Assembly: GCA_030248295.1 (NCBI GenBank)
Contig: JASANH010000851.1
Location: 1-64,000 of the forward strand
DNA length: 64,000 nucleotides
Source: Mesodorylaimus sp. YZB2_4
Taxonomy: Eukaryota > Nematoda > Enoplea > Dorylaimida > Dorylaimidae
Reading direction: 5' to 3'
Shown here: positions 12,441-26,000 of the stretch, piece after piece
How positions within the stretch are numbered: position 1 is the first letter of the stretch
Layout: the number at the start of each line of letters is the position of its first letter
Notes under the pieces: model-generated
The model's database searches: none
The model's input: the letters and a program-made list of their open reading frames with translations, nothing else
Told to the model about the DNA's origin: nothing
Made by a program: the position numbers and the translations under genes

Positions 12441-13378
12441 GCACACCACGCGTTGTGGGACACTGCCTCGGCATTAATGCAGCTCATTCATTTTTTCCGT
12501 GTCTGATTCTCGAGTGGAGCAATAAGAAGGCGATAATCGATGGTTTGCTTCAGCAGAGTTCAAGGAAAGAGAAGCATTGTCGTGAACTGGAAGGACGGGA
12601 CTCCTAAAGTGGTTTTTCCATTTTTCTGACTGCATCTCGCTGTCTGCTTGGCGATGTTTTTAAAAACGCGCTTCGGAACAGGTCAAGTCTTCGCTTGGAA
12701 CTGCTTGCCCGCTATTATCTACAGGTGCTGTCAAAGTTGACGAGTTTGTCAGAAGAAGAAGGCAGTTAATGATTTTTGAAGAACTGAAGAATTCTTGATG
12801 ACACAGTCATTTTTGATAAAGTCCTAAGCTCTGTGCAGGTTGGTGTTGCAAATCTCAAGTAAAAAAGTCCGACATTTTCAAAGAATAGTAGACGGTGACT
12901 TTGGATTTGAAACAGATCTGGTGCATTTCATGAGAAAACGAACTTTTAGGTGTAACACCAAATTGAAGTGGGCACTTGATGTGCAACAGCGAGAAACATA
13001 CCTGGCTGCCGTCAGGACCCTAGTCACATCGTGAGAAGGAAATAAAAATCACGCACACAGCCACGCACCACCCTTGACTATCAGGTAATGTGTGTGTTAA
13101 TGTAAGTGTTCGACCCGAACCCCTCCAGCACGGGTTCGACTCCCAGTCAGTCCATATGTTTTACATTTTCCCAAATGGGACCAAACTATTTTAAGCGAGG
13201 CACTTCCATCCGTAACTTTCCTTATTCTACCTTTAATTCTACCGTCAAATCAACCCATGGCAGCACTCGAGAACAGCATTTGCCGAGCAGCTTTGTACAA
13301 CCTAATCGCAGTCTGTCACTCGTCGTCTACATTCGTACGACCTCCCCCAAAAAGGCTGGTAGCATAAAATCGGATCAT
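12441..13378. other. Intergenic, no gene seen
   Basis: Lies downstream of NDUFAB1 on its strand. There is no recognised exon. A tRNA-like B-box remnant (gggttcgactccc) occurs at about 13133-13145. Confidence 0.4.
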
Positions 13379-16040
13379 TCATTCGAAAACATCCTCGGCA
13401 TCGCAAATGTACTGAATTATTTTCCTCGGCGTCATCAGTTCTTCCGCATCAGCGTCTGGGATTTCCATGACTGAAAATAAGACAAAGATGATTTAAGTCC
13501 AGCAGCTATTAGACCGCACTCAAGCATCGCAACAGACAAAAATCGATTGATCGATCGATTATCGACTGGACATAACAAGGCTCAGAGAGGCCCCATGGAT
13601 AATCAGCAATTGATTGTCGATTGGAGATGAGGGACGATCACCTGATCAGCAACATATTTTGGCACTGATTACATATCCAGAGAGGCCTGATGGCGAGATC
13701 GATGGATAATCAGTCACTGATTATCGATTCAACACTGATCACCATCCCAGAGAGACCAGGTATATGAGGGTAACGGTACCGATTGATCGATGACGGCATC
13801 AAATTATTGATCAGAACAGCACCCTTAACAGCACTTATCCTAACCCGAAAGGATCCATCTACTAACCCATCTCCGCATTCTTCCCTAAGCAGCCACAGAC
13901 ACTCTTTTTCCAGATCCGACCATGTATGGGCATGGCCATTGCAGTGGTGACCGAATGGGCTCAAAAGGGGCTTCGAACCAATGATTACTGATCTATGACC
14001 AAATCATTTGACCAATCGATAATTCCAAACAATCATTATTTCCAAGACAGTACTCACCAAACTCCTTTTCCAATTGCAGCATAATTTCAACGTGATCTAA
14101 ACTGTCCAGTCCCAAGTCGTTTATAAAATGCGAGTCCAATGTCAACTGAAAATAATTAAGGCAATTCATCCAGTTCCGAGGATTTAACTTTTCAAAAATA
14201 CAATCATATTTATCCAATTTGCAAAAGGACTTCATTTACTGCACACAAATTTTAAGATACACTTTCCTGCTTCTCACACTTGCCCACTTTTTCGCTTTTG
14301 CTGTACAGGAGGCAGTCAGAAAGTAATGATTAGCAATACGGTAGTTCAGGAAAAAGTCACATGTAAGGGCCTAATTACAGCATAGTCGGTCGGACGACAC
14401 ATGTTCATGTTCATGTTTTACCACATCACCGAACGCTTATGCGCACTCGAGGGTGAAGGGACACATTTTACACGAAATGATTTACTGGCCCGCGAGTCGA
14501 ACACTCGCCCGTAACTGCGCACCTGGCGTGAGATGCAGACGCCGACCAGGCCGCGAGGCCAGTGGGTTCGACGACGCATTCGCGGAGTCGTCGCTATCAG
14601 GAGATTTTTCTCAGAATTTTCGGCGATAACTCAAGTTAATGTCAGCGATAATTTTAATGAGAAAAATGCGCTCTATCAAGCAGATGTAATTTCGAGGATT
14701 AGTTTTTATTAAAGATTTTTCGTAACATTTTGCAATTCAATGTAAAAACCTGTTATAAACTTAATGAAACCAGTAAAAGCAAAACAAAGACAACCAGTCG
14801 ACAGAGCACATATTTTTCTACAAAATTGCCGCTGAAATCAACTTATGTTATCGCTGAAAATTTCGACAAAAATTGGCTGAAAGCGGCGAAGGCGTAAAAC
14901 CGCATTTCGACAAGCGTGTGTGCACCCGACTATAATTTAGCCATGAGCTTCAGTGCAGCTGGACCTGTCCTGCTGTGGCAACCCTGTGGCTGTGGCAAAC
15001 CTGGCGATGGGCCATGGCCAGTGGGAGAGACTAAGCGATCTCCCCTGGCTGGTATAGCCGCAAGACTCGCCTTGGTCCAGTCTGATCGTGAGTTTTTGTC
15101 CCGCGCCTGCCAGGCTTGCTTCCTTGCTGCTGGACCTGAGGTGTGGGTTACCCCCTACGCCCCTTACCCATACTTGCAAAAAACCTAAGAATCAGTCATT
15201 AATCTGCAAACCAATCCCTTCTTTCCTCCTTTATAAGTTCAATCTTCCCCAAATTTTTTCCTGCTTCCCCTCCTGAAACATTTCCTTCTCATTCCCTTCC
15301 CCTCCTTCCCTTCTGAAACATTTGTACAGCATTAGACCTAATTATTTCTTATCGGGATCGGGGCCTCCTCCCACAACTCGACATACTTTTTCAGGATTGA
15401 TCTTATCGAAGAGTTGCAAAACCAGCATTACACGATCGTTGACCGTTTTCAGACTGTAAGGGGGCTTCCCACCGTAATTACGCTTCAAAATCGTAATAGT
15501 TTGTTGTTGATCGATCTGAAATCAGAAAATCCTAGCCGTGCAATCAAAAAAAGTTACACTGTCTTTTAATTCGAGATGCGCGCGAAGCCAGATTCATGCA
15601 CTTCCCGACTGTATTTGAAACAGTACTTTCGGAGTCTTATTTAAATTAATCTGCTCAAAACTATTTCCTGAATCAGATGGCGATATGAAAATTGGTGAAA
15701 ACCCGCCGTACGCGCATTTCCTGTCCTAAATCACAGCTTTGACTGCGACTAATTCTGCAAAACGCGATCTGCCACAAACGAAAAAAGGGTTGTTTGATAA
15801 TTCAAAACTTCAGAAAAAATTCTTCCTCACCAACAAAAGCCTATTTCCATTCGTTCTATCAATTGATCGTCTCAAGCTATTTGTGCCCGAAGTAACTGTA
15901 ATTGCGTTGGGCATCGACGAAACTGTGGCGATTTGGACGCAAACAATCGCCGATGGTCGTCGGATCGACGAGGAGGTCGAGTTTAGAGCAAATATACGCG
16001 ATAATGAATAAAGCCGAGAAAAATGGCGCAAAGTAGCCAT
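13379..16040 (-). CDS. NDUFAB1: Mitochondrial acyl carrier protein, complex I subunit
   Basis: Four exons on the minus strand: 16040-15831, 15515-15387, 14145-14058 and 13470-13379; phases close to give 172 residues. The 4'-phosphopantetheine-carrying acyl carrier protein of mitochondria serves fatty acid and lipoate synthesis and is a subunit of respiratory complex I. Residues 1-70 form a Ser/Arg-rich, acid-poor mitochondrial targeting extension. Residues 71-113 carry the family's PYSLKTVNDRVMLVLQLFDK segment. Exon 3 carries DLGLDSLDHVEI, where Ser128 is the expected phosphopantetheine site. The last exon ends in EIPDADAEELMTPRKIIQYI, typical of the family. Splice sites are consensus. The ATG at 16040 was chosen because it opens the targeting sequence. 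It is divergent with LUC7L. Intron 3 holds ATCGAT-rich sequence and intron 2 holds a minus-strand S1 SINE. Identification is firm. Confidence 0.93.
13540..13760. repeat. ATCGAT/TGATCA-rich tract in NDUFAB1 intron 3
   Basis: Dense irregular repetition of atcgatcgatt, ctgattatcgatt and tgatcac motifs without a fixed period. Similar tracts fill introns of LUC7L, WDR13 and PGS1 and the region before TMEM186. Confidence 0.7.
14395..14560 (-). mobile_element. tRNA-derived SINE (family S1)
   Basis: Reverse-oriented copy. On the plus strand it reads catgttttaccacatcacc, then gcgcactcgagggtgaaggg, then the reversed B-box gagtcgaacactcgcccgt and reversed A-box. It is close to identical to the copy at 44522-44680. 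It lies in NDUFAB1 intron 2, in the same orientation as the gene. Confidence 0.75.
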
Positions 16041-16473
16041 TATTCGTGAAATTAATTTGCAAACAAAATTCTTGATTTTTGAGAAAAAAATTAAAATCCA
16101 GGCTAGCACAGCGCGCGAAAAAATTGAGTTTCAGGTCCCTCAATTTTTTTAAAACTTTTTTAAAATTGAGATCCCGATTAATAAAATTAATTCGTATGGG
16201 GTTAATTAAGGTTTGATACTAGAAAACAAATTCATTCAGTTGCAGCATTTTTTAGCCCAATTATCTGAAACTATATTTTACCATTTACCATCAGTCAGGA
16301 AGTCGTAATCGATCTTCGATTTTTCGACGGATTGACGGAAGGAAGGGAAGAGAAGAGAAAGATTTGTTATAGAATCTTCACGAAATTCACATAGTTGATC
16401 CTGCGCTTACCAAGTTTTGGTAGTTGTAACAGAAAATAAAACAAATTCAAGTTTTATTCGAGAACTTTGAAAA
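16041..16473. promoter_or_regulatory. Shared divergent promoter region
   Basis: Only 433 bp separate the start codons of NDUFAB1 (minus) and LUC7L (plus), so both promoters and 5' leaders must lie here or overlap. The segment is AT-rich with T- and A-tracts near 16140-16165. No TATA or initiator element could be assigned. That it acts as a bidirectional promoter is inference from geometry. Confidence 0.5.
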
Positions 16474-19400
16474 ATGTCGGCGCACGATCAGATTCGGAAA
16501 ATGTTGGACGAATTGATGGGTACTGGACGAGACGGTAGGAAATTTAGATTCTTCTTTGTACGAATTCTGTAAAATCAATGTTTTTTTCCAGGCGAAGTTC
16601 GACATGATCAAATTCATTTCACGGACGTACGCGTTTGTCGAAGTTTTTTACTCGCTTGTTGTCCCCACGAAGTTTTAGCTAACACTGTAAGTATTCGGAG
16701 TGGCTTTCTTGTTGGAAGCCTTCTTAGAATTATCAAACAAACGATTTAAAAAGCTTTTGAACTGTCTTCATTTTCCTGATTTTGGCTCGAAAAATTCCAA
16801 ATTTTCCGCGATTTTCAGAATCGTGTCTTCAAGTTTCTTTACATTTTCAGCGAATGGACATGGGCGATTGCGCACGACATCACGATCCAGCCTTGAGAGC
16901 TGATTTTGAAAAAGCTCAAAAAGAAAAAGATTATTTTTACGATATCGACGTAAGTCAAACAAAAATTATCGATTTTTGCTAAAATCGATCGATCTATAAC
17001 ATTTAGGCATTGGAAGGTTTGGAACGTTTTTTCGATGATGTTGATCGTAAAATGGAATTGTCGAGGAAACGTTTAGAAGAAACGCAAGAAGAAACTGATG
17101 CGGAGGTTTCGGAAAAAGTATGTTTTAAATTTCTTTTGAAAAAAACGCAAAACTATTGCGAAATTTGAAACTTGTTTTTAGGCAAACAAAGTTTTGGAAT
17201 TGAATGAAGACATTGGTAAAACTTTGGCCGAGGCGGAACGATTGGGTAACGAGGGGCAAGTGGACGAATCGTTGAAGCTGATGGAGAAAGTTGAAGAATT
17301 GAGGAAAGCAAAGAGGGATGCTGAGGTGAGTGCTGAAATTCTAGCAGGGTGAACACAAGGGCTGGAAAACCGGGGAATCCGAGAAGTGCCAAATGATTAC
17401 AATAGAAACAGACTAAAAAACGTGACCCCCGAGTGAGTGGCATAGTATTAGAGGGGAACCCTGCTTCGTTCATGCAAGGCTGGGAAATTGGGATGGTCAG
17501 GGAATCTAAACAAGGAAAAATGAGAATTTTTGACTGAAAATCACAAAAAACTGCGGGGTTGTGTTTCGAGTCAACCACCTTTTTTATGTGTCTGTTGATC
17601 ATGCTGGACGTTAGTGGGTCAGCGAATCCAATACCCGTGATCGATAATCAGGGGAAAAATCAAATTTCTGTTTAGAAAACGTAGAAAAGTCATAAAAAAT
17701 CATTTTCAGCTCGTTGTAGGAGCCGTGTTCGGAAAAAAGCGGGTGGTTTCATTTTTTTTTGTGGTTCAATCAACATTCCAAAGGCTTTTCTAATCCGAAA
17801 AGGATTTCTCAAGCAGATAGCCTAAAATTTCTCATGCTTTTTCAATCATGTTTTATCAAATTTGACGATTTTAGCAAGATTATCGCAACAGCATTCCGGC
17901 CAGCAGTTATCAACAACAGAAATTGCGATTATGCGAAGTTTGCGGCGCGTTTTTGGGAATTCACGACAACGATCGTCGTTTGGCCGATCACTTTGGTGGA
18001 AAATTACACATGGGATTCGTATTTCTGAGGACGAAATTGGAAGAATTGAGGGTGAGGTTGGCCTCGAAAACTGTCCTTGGCCGTTGTCGCAAGTCTGATG
18101 CTGCACGTTTTGACTGGTCCTGTGTGGCCAGTCAGGGGGGGAGGACTAAGTGGAATTTGATGTACTGGTTTTTTTAGAGCAAAGAAAAAGAACGTCGCAG
18201 TCAACGCGATCGCAGTCGAAGCAGTGGTCAAGTGTCTCGTGGCTACGCTGGCGGTGGCGGACGTTATTACGATCGAGCTGGCGGATCGAGGGATTTCGAC
18301 TACGATCGGGATCGTCGAAGGTAGGCATCGGATTTTGGTTTTCTCAAGATTTGGGTTCAGTTCATTTCTACGGCGGTAAAAGTTGCAAAATTTTCTGATA
18401 ATCCCAAATTCTTGGAGAAATTTTGGAGCGGCAGATATGGCTGAGATAAAGTTGAGAGTTATAGTAAAAATAGAATGAAAAGTACAAGACCCTAGCTGGA
18501 ATCGAACCCCTGAGTGGGATAATATTAGAAAGACCTTGCTTCAGAGTTCATACAAGGCTGGAAAAGTGGGAACAGTGAAAAGGGCCCAGAAAATCAGGGA
18601 CTTCTCAAAAACATCGCTGACTTCGTCTGCGGGAAGGGGGGTCTGATCTTCTTCCTGGGGGGGGGGGGAGGGGGGAGGGGGTCGGCGACTTGGCGGCCCA
18701 TTTTGGTTTCTTGTAAAAATTGAATTTTTTAAATTTTAATCTTTCTCGCGAAAATTTAAAGTTGGTTTGGGCCTTCCAAGGCAAAACCTTGGGTCTTTTT
18801 TACAATAAAAAAATGAAATTTTTTGGGGGGGGGGGCAAAAATATCAAAGGTACCTGCACAACCTCGCCGGGCGGGACAGGAGGGTCTTCGCCATGTAAAA
18901 AATTTTCTTCTGCCAAAAAAAGTGGGGGGGGGGGGATGGCGAGTAGACAGTCTCGGCTGTGGAACACCGACGGGGTTCAAAGCCCACCCGCCATCGTCCG
19001 AGGAAGTCGGTGTCCAGTCCAAAATGCCCTCGCATTAAGGTGCTCCTAGTGGAGACACGCAGAGGGGAGATGCTGTGTGTGCCGGTCCCGGCACAGCCCT
19101 GCTTAGAAGGTTTGACTGCTGGCCGGCTAGGCAAAACGGGCTTCGGCCCACCAAAGTTTTGAGAAAAAAAAGAAACTTTCCCAGCCGTGAAGTTGCGTGT
19201 TTACTTTGGGACATGTCTTAGGGCAAAAAGCGGCCACTGGTGTTTTAAATTTTTTAGGTCCTGACCCTTATTACTTTTATTAGCTTCCGAGCATGAAGCC
19301 AAAAAACTATAACATATAGTACTCTAAATTAGTCCAGTGGAAAGTCGTACGCTAAACCACGCAAATACTCAATCATTGGATGTCGTCCAATGATGAGGGG

Positions 19401-22400
19401 CGATTGATTGGACTATGTTCATACTATGTACGAATTATGAACCTCGAACGAAACTGAGCGAATTCCGTTTTTCCCTCAAACCAGCATTTAATCATACTTT
19501 AGGCGCTGGTTAATTCTCCTGTGTCCTTTAGAGTGGTCTGACAGAGTGACAGAGAGGAAACAGAGCAGGCTGGTCAAAACTTAAGATTAGTGCCAAGCAC
19601 GTCATCCCCACCAATCTTTTATTTTTTGAAGCGGATTGGATTAGGATTGGGATCTAGGCCAAGGGCAGGATTGGTCGATGCTGGGATGAAAGTGATAATG
19701 CTTAGGCCCTGAAAACACCGGTGGCCACTTTTTGCTCTGAGACATGTTCGAAAGTTAGCACGCACCTAACCGACTGTGAAAGTGGTCCCTGGTTTCCAGA
19801 TGCCCAAAAGACAGCTTTTTACTTGTGCGGCGCCAAAATGACCCTGCGCCTAAACATCGGCGCCGAAACTTTAGGTACACTCCGGTCCATCATATCGTAT
19901 CTCGCTGGAGGAAGAGAAGATATTGGCTCATTATCGTTCGATGAGATGATAAGTTCAGAGGCTGACAGCAGTCGCGATGAATAGGTAACGGCAACATCAG
20001 CTAAAATCGATAGCAATAGCGACAGTGATTTTGTTTGAGCCTTGGCCAACCTTGCTGGTCGTGTATCGAACCTGCAAATGTACTCATCAAGTTCAGCTGA
20101 TACATATTGATTGAAAATCGGCCTCAGAAAAAGATAAGAAACCTGGATGACTAAAAAGTGTGCTTTAGTGAGGAAAATAGGCTCATAGGCGAAAAACAGA
20201 AAAATGCAAAAAATTCTGATCCGAAAAAAGTGATCCCGACTGAGTTTGATGCGTTCAGGTCTTCACGTTTGTTTTCTTGCGCATAATGATAAGATGGTTG
20301 GGGATGAGGGTATGGTTGTCACTGAGAAAATACAAGATACGTGTCAGTTTGTGAAGTATGACAAAGTCATTTGATGATGTAAAAACCTCAAAATTTTCTA
20401 AACTCCCTGCTCAAACTCATCAAAACCTCCTCAAATTCTGGTCTTGCAAGGTGCTGGGAACCATGCAATTATTTTGGAACCAAAAATAGGAAGAACTGAG
20501 AGGTTGCTTTTTGAGGTTTCAAAGTTCGAATCGCTCGCGTTTTTGGAGGATAATAGATTCTGGAGAAATATTTTGAATCAGACTGATCAGATTTCGCAAA
20601 TTTTTTTTGCTCAAAGACTAATCATGCTGTAAGTCACTTTAATTTGGTTCAGAAATGCTTTGGCAGTGTAAAAATAACTGTGAAAAAGTCGATTTTTTTG
20701 TCTGAAAGATCAGTAAGGATGGATTTTTTGTCTGAAAGATCAGGAAAAATCGATTTTTTGTATTTAAACTTAAAAAATAGGGTAAATCGTTTTTCACGCC
20801 TTGTATAAACGCGTTTTCAGCCATGACTTAAAAGTCAAGTATTAGAAAAGGGCAATTTGTGTGTTCTGCCTGAAAAAATCCTGGAATCGCCTGGACGTCT
20901 GGCATTTATGTGGAAAATTATCAAATCATTCTCATTTCAGGCGTTCTCGTAGTCGTGATCGCAATGGAAGTCGTAGCAGCAAGCAAAAGTAAGTTGGATT
21001 TGTTTCTTATTTTTTCAAAAAATTCGAACAGATTAATCAAAAATGTCTTGATTTTCTTTATAAAAGTTTCAAAAACATGAATGAAATGGGTTTAAAAAAA
21101 GGAAAAAAAACAGGAATTTTTGTGGAAAAATTATAATTTTGGTTATTCTTTTATTTTTCTCTTGGTAGAATCATATTTGACACAAAAAAAGGAGTAGACC
21201 CTTTGCCATGGTCGCGCCCAATTTGGTATGCTATGTTGATTGTGCACGCGCGTTTTGATTGATTTCTGCCAATCTCCAATTAATTGATGAGAAAAATTAA
21301 AAGAAAATAAGACAAATGTGGTACGTATAAGGCCCCCAAATTATGGTACGTATCTTGCCCTGTTCGTAATTGGAAATTGATGGCAAATGTTCTCTTTCAT
21401 GAAAAAGGTACATTTTGTTGAGAGTCGCTTGGGAGCGAGCATATGCGAAAAAGGTGCGGATATGAGTACGTTTAGTGGACGAGCAAGTGAGGATTAGGGT
21501 TGGATTTGATGGAATGCTTTGCACTGAAAGGGGAAGTTTGAGTGTAAAAGGGAGTTGAGGAGGGGAGAAATGGGATTTGATGCGAGTATAATTGAGTCCG
21601 TGGTCGTTTCAGATCGAGGTCGCCCGGGCAACGTCGATCGAGGTCCCGTTCGAGGAGCAGTGGCTCGCATCAGCATCGGCATCACCATCACAAGCATAAA
21701 CACGAGAGGAGGAGGGACGAGAGGACTGGCAGCACTGGTGGTGGACGCAGTCGCAGTAGATCGCCCGGGGCAAAGGTGAGTGTGGGGAGGATAGATATGG
21801 ACCTGAGGGAGTCTGGGGCTCTTATCTTGATGATATACATTCTGGAGAAGAAAGAATTTTGAATCCGATCAGATCTGATTCAAAATCTGATCTGATCTGA
21901 TCGATCAGACTTAATATTGAATCAGACTGCAGAATCGATTCAAATCACATTGCACAAACTTTTGACTAGGGAAGAGTAATTATGCTGGAAATTAGTGAAT
22001 CAATCGAAGTTGTTGCAGCTGGCGAAGGGATTGAGCAGTTTGCTATCGATACAGGAGGAGTAGCACAAGAGAGAATCCCGCTGGGGAGAACATGAAAGAG
22101 TGCCACCATATTTGGGAGAGTGTAGGTGTGATACTCAGCAAGAATGACAGTCCTATAACCGCGTGTGGGAGGGTCAAGTTGCATATAGTCACCTATGCCA
22201 AAGTCACCAGTTCATACCTGTCAGAGTCTTGTAGAACACTAGACCAAAATGTGACTGCTCGATCGGATCCGATTCAGCTCCACACCTGTGGCATTCTGGA
22301 GACTCGTACACTGCGCATAAGTGAAGCTTGGAAGGAGCAGCTTAGATTTAGTGTAGGACTTGAAATCAAGGCCATTTAAGCTTGTTTTGGGGTACAGTAC

Positions 22401-22752
22401 TAAACAAGTTTAACAGTGCAGCGTCCATATCGTTGACCATGGCCATTCCGGTGCTGCTGGTCGTAATTCACACCAGCGGGATGGAACATTCCGCTTGGAT
22501 ACGAAGTAGCGTTCCTTTCCTTCCTTTGGGTCCACGTTCATACATGGCAGCTGTGTGGAGGGTGCTGCCTGATCGAGTGTTGACCAGGATCACAGGGACC
22601 GGGATTTGTCGCAGTGGCAGGTCACTGAACGGGACAAGATCTTAGGGATGGGGGTTCGATTCCCACTCAGACCTCATCTTTTTGATTGTGTTTTCATGCT
22701 GATTCTGAGCAAATGGTGTGCTGACACTGTGCTGTTTCTGTTTTAGGATTGA
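16474..22752 (+). CDS. LUC7L: LUC7-like U1 snRNP-associated splicing factor
   Basis: Ten exons: 16474-16534, 16592-16686, 16851-16949, 17007-17117, 17182-17325, 17875-18051, 18178-18320, 20941-20988, 21613-21775 and 22747-22752; total 348 residues (human LUC7L 371). LUC7 proteins sit on U1 snRNP and help select 5' splice sites in the nucleus. The protein opens with SAHDQIRKMLDELMG. A first CCCH-type zinc finger spans C36, C44, C59 and H62/H63. A helical, charged coiled-coil region follows at about 65-170, then a second finger with C190, C193, H209 and H215 in the LCEVCGAFLGIHDND context. The Arg/Ser- and His-rich tail is shorter than in vertebrates. The last coding exon contributes only Asp and TGA. 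Introns 7 and 9 are long. An AATAAA at 22933 marks the likely 3' end, about 100 bp before WDR13. Confidence 0.95.
18940..19165 (+). mobile_element. SINE S2 distal half
   Basis: Colinear with 46978-47225 of the complete S2 copy: gacagtctcggctgt, gaacaccgac.gggtt, cgccatcgtccgaggaagtc and ggcaaaacgggc. The tRNA-like head is missing. It lies in LUC7L intron 7 next to G homopolymers at 18825-18835 and 18924-18935. Confidence 0.75.
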
Positions 22753-22932
22753 ATGGTGGCATTAGTCGGGCGGAAGTAAGACGAGGAGGGACTGTGGAGG
22801 CAATGTAGTTTGGTGGGATGGTACGGATTATTCAAGCGTTTGGCTTGTGTTGTCTATGATCTACTGTGGATGTGGTCGTGTCAGTTTTAACAGTGTGGCT
22901 TATGGTTAACTGTTCGTGGTCATTTTGGTGTT

Positions 22933-22938
22933 AATAAA
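22933..22938 (+). terminator. LUC7L polyadenylation signal
   Basis: Canonical AATAAA about 180 bp after the LUC7L stop and 101 bp before the WDR13 start codon. It is the only perfect signal between the two genes. Confidence 0.6.
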
Positions 22939-23039
22939 AGTGGTTAATAAGGAGATTTGGGTGTTTTGCAATGATCTGCATGGTCAGTGCATATTGGCCC
23001 TGGGAGTGGTTGGGTGGGCGTGATTGGAGGTGGTTTCAG

Positions 23040-26000
23040 ATGACGGGCACGTGGCAGCAGATATTGGCCTTGGATGCGAGATACAATGCGTATAGGGCCC
23101 CGGATAATCCCAATTTCAGTAAGTATCGATTTATTGATTTTGTATTGATTGGATGAGTGATTTGTTGCAGGGACGTTGTACATTCGGAGGCGGAGTCAAC
23201 TGCTGAGGGACAATGCCAAGCAGCAGGTGAGTGGTGGGATGCATCTGTGCTGAGTTTAATCCATAGTTCTGTCTTGCAGACAGACCCTCAAATTCGGAAA
23301 ATGTATTTACGATTGCGCAATCAAGTGTTGGGCCAGCGATATGGGTTCCTGCCGTCCGAGGGGTAAGTCCAGTAGGCTTGCTGGTCAATTTTGTGGACTC
23401 GTGGCTCGTGCCATAGTGTAACCCTGGTCAGTCGTGCAGGCCATGACGAGTGGGGTACAATACCCTCTGCTGGCGGGCCATGGCCAGTGCGAGAGTAATC
23501 GATACTCTCCCCTGGCTGGGAGACGTCAACCCGTCGGGTTGATGTTTCAGCCGTAGGTATAAGCCTGCTGCTGTCGGAGTTTCGAGGCTCCTATGCCTGT
23601 ATGGCAACGTTGCAGGAACATCAGCTGGATGTGTAGTGGGACCCGATAATGAACTGACTGCGCGCCTGATTTTATGGCAGTCGCGAGGCATCCGCGACTG
23701 TGCAGAGTGTACTAGTGAGTCCAGCAGCATACTGTACTCGCTTGGCTCCAATCGGAGTTTTTATCGCGCGTCTGTCGATCAGAGGCTCGGTGAAGATTGG
23801 ATAGATATCTACACTATTGGCTGTAGCTATGCGAAATGCCACACTGGGCTCGAAAATATCGAATTGACACCCCAAACCCGTTTTGGACAACACAAAAGTA
23901 GTTGCACTTTTTGAAACGTCAAGTGTACAGTGGCAAGAGCTGTCTTTCAGCACGTGAAATGGGTATCTTTACGCTGCACCTGTAAAAACTGTCAGACGTG
24001 CTCGCGTGAAATATTTGTTTGGAATATGAAATGGAAAAATTCATGTATGAAAATTTGATAATTTGCGTTTTTTAGAAGCGTCAAAAGTCGGACATTGAGC
24101 ATTCGTAGCGGCAGTCAAGCGACGTTGGAGGTACGTGATGACAGTACACCGGGACTGGGTCCTGATCAAGTATGGGCAAGGGGAGGGGTAGGGGGCTGTT
24201 GGGCCGGCCAGGACATCGAACCCTTCCTCTCGAAACCCCCCCCCTCCCCCCTCCCACCTCAGGTCCAGCCCTGGCCTCCAAGCACAGGCCAATTGTCCAG
24301 CCAGCCTACAGTACTCTATGTAAACAGTCATACAACTCACTCACTCGACTCGACCCAAACCTGACCTGGCCTGACCTGTCTCACACGCGATCAGATCAGG
24401 CTTAGGCGATCTGATCTGATCTGATCTGATCTCTACCCCTCCCCCCCCCCCTACCCCCCTCTAACCCAGCCGACCTTGCCCATACTTGGTCCTGATCGAT
24501 TGATAGCTGAGTTATCTGGCATTTTTCATTGAGCCGATTAGAGCGATCTGCTTTAATCTAATCTGACCAGACATCTGATTGATCTGATTTGATCGAATCA
24601 GATGTCTGATTTATCTGATTCTATCGAATAAAATAAAATCTGACCTTGGTGTATTTGATCAGATCTGTGAAGTCTGATGAATTTTTCAGTTTTGATCAGA
24701 CCTGATCCGTCATATCTTGTCGGAGGTGATATAATTCTCGGAAGACAAAATCAGATCGATCAGAATGACGATCAAAATTTTTGCAATCGTTGATCGATTT
24801 TAGGGTGATAATATGGCGGAAACATCGAAACGATCGCCGATGGCCCCTTCGCCACCTCGCGACTTGTATTTTCGATCACAGAGCTCGTCTAATCAACCGT
24901 CGGGTGGTGGTGAGTCATCGATATCGATTCTGGAAAATTATACATTCGAGGGGGTGCATCACGTTTTCGAACATCACGTCAATGCGAGTAAGTGCTTACC
25001 AGAGAGGGATCTGTTTGGTGTGACGGAAGTTTCGGCTGGCGTGGAGAGAGGTTGAAGACCAGGACGTGCTGATTGAATCGATCGATTCATCACGGTAATC
25101 AGTTTGGTGGGATCAATAATCGATTTTTATCATTCTGGAGATTGATAAAACTGATCTGTTTTGATCTTTGATCATAATTTGGTCGATCTCGATCATGATT
25201 CTATATTGATTGGAAGTCAGTCTCTCGTGGGCATCACTGATCAAGTTATGGTAAGCAGATGACTGATCGGTCGAAATCGGATCGCTGTTCGATCTGTGAT
25301 TATGATAATGTGGGCGATCGATTAGTTGGGGTTGCTGACGGACATTCACGATCAGTGGCGTTATCAGTCGTTATTAGTGCAGTGCTATACATTAATTTTT
25401 TACTCTCGTCTGAAGCACTAATGGACTTGTTAGGGAGATCAGCATCGACTGATCAGTCAGTATTGATCAGTCATGACTAATCGGCCGGTACTGACGGATC
25501 AGTATTGCCGGATCAGCTACTAACTGACTGATCAGTATCGACTAATCAGATACTGACAAACTGACTGATCATTAGCCGGTATGTGATCGATACTGATCAG
25601 TTTCAGCTGTTTATCGATCAATCAGTCGATGCTGACTCGATCAATAGATACTGACTGACCAGTATTGCCTGATCAGGTACTGACTGACTGATCATTATCG
25701 ACTGAGCAATAACTGTTTGACTGACTAGTATTGATTGATCAGATACTGACTAGTCAATACTGATTAGCCAGTATATGATCGATACTTATCTCTGACTTGA
25801 TCAGTATTGTAATGTTATCGATTTTGCAGTCACCCGTGTTCGATTCGCCCACGACGAACGTCATCGGCTGGCCATCTCTTCCATGGATGGCAAATTATCC
25901 ATTTGTACCCTGGCTGAAGAGTCTGATCGATGTACTGTGGTGTGGAATTTGAGTGGGCATAAGCAAGGGGTGACTGGTAAGTGTCGAGGTGGCTGTAGTC

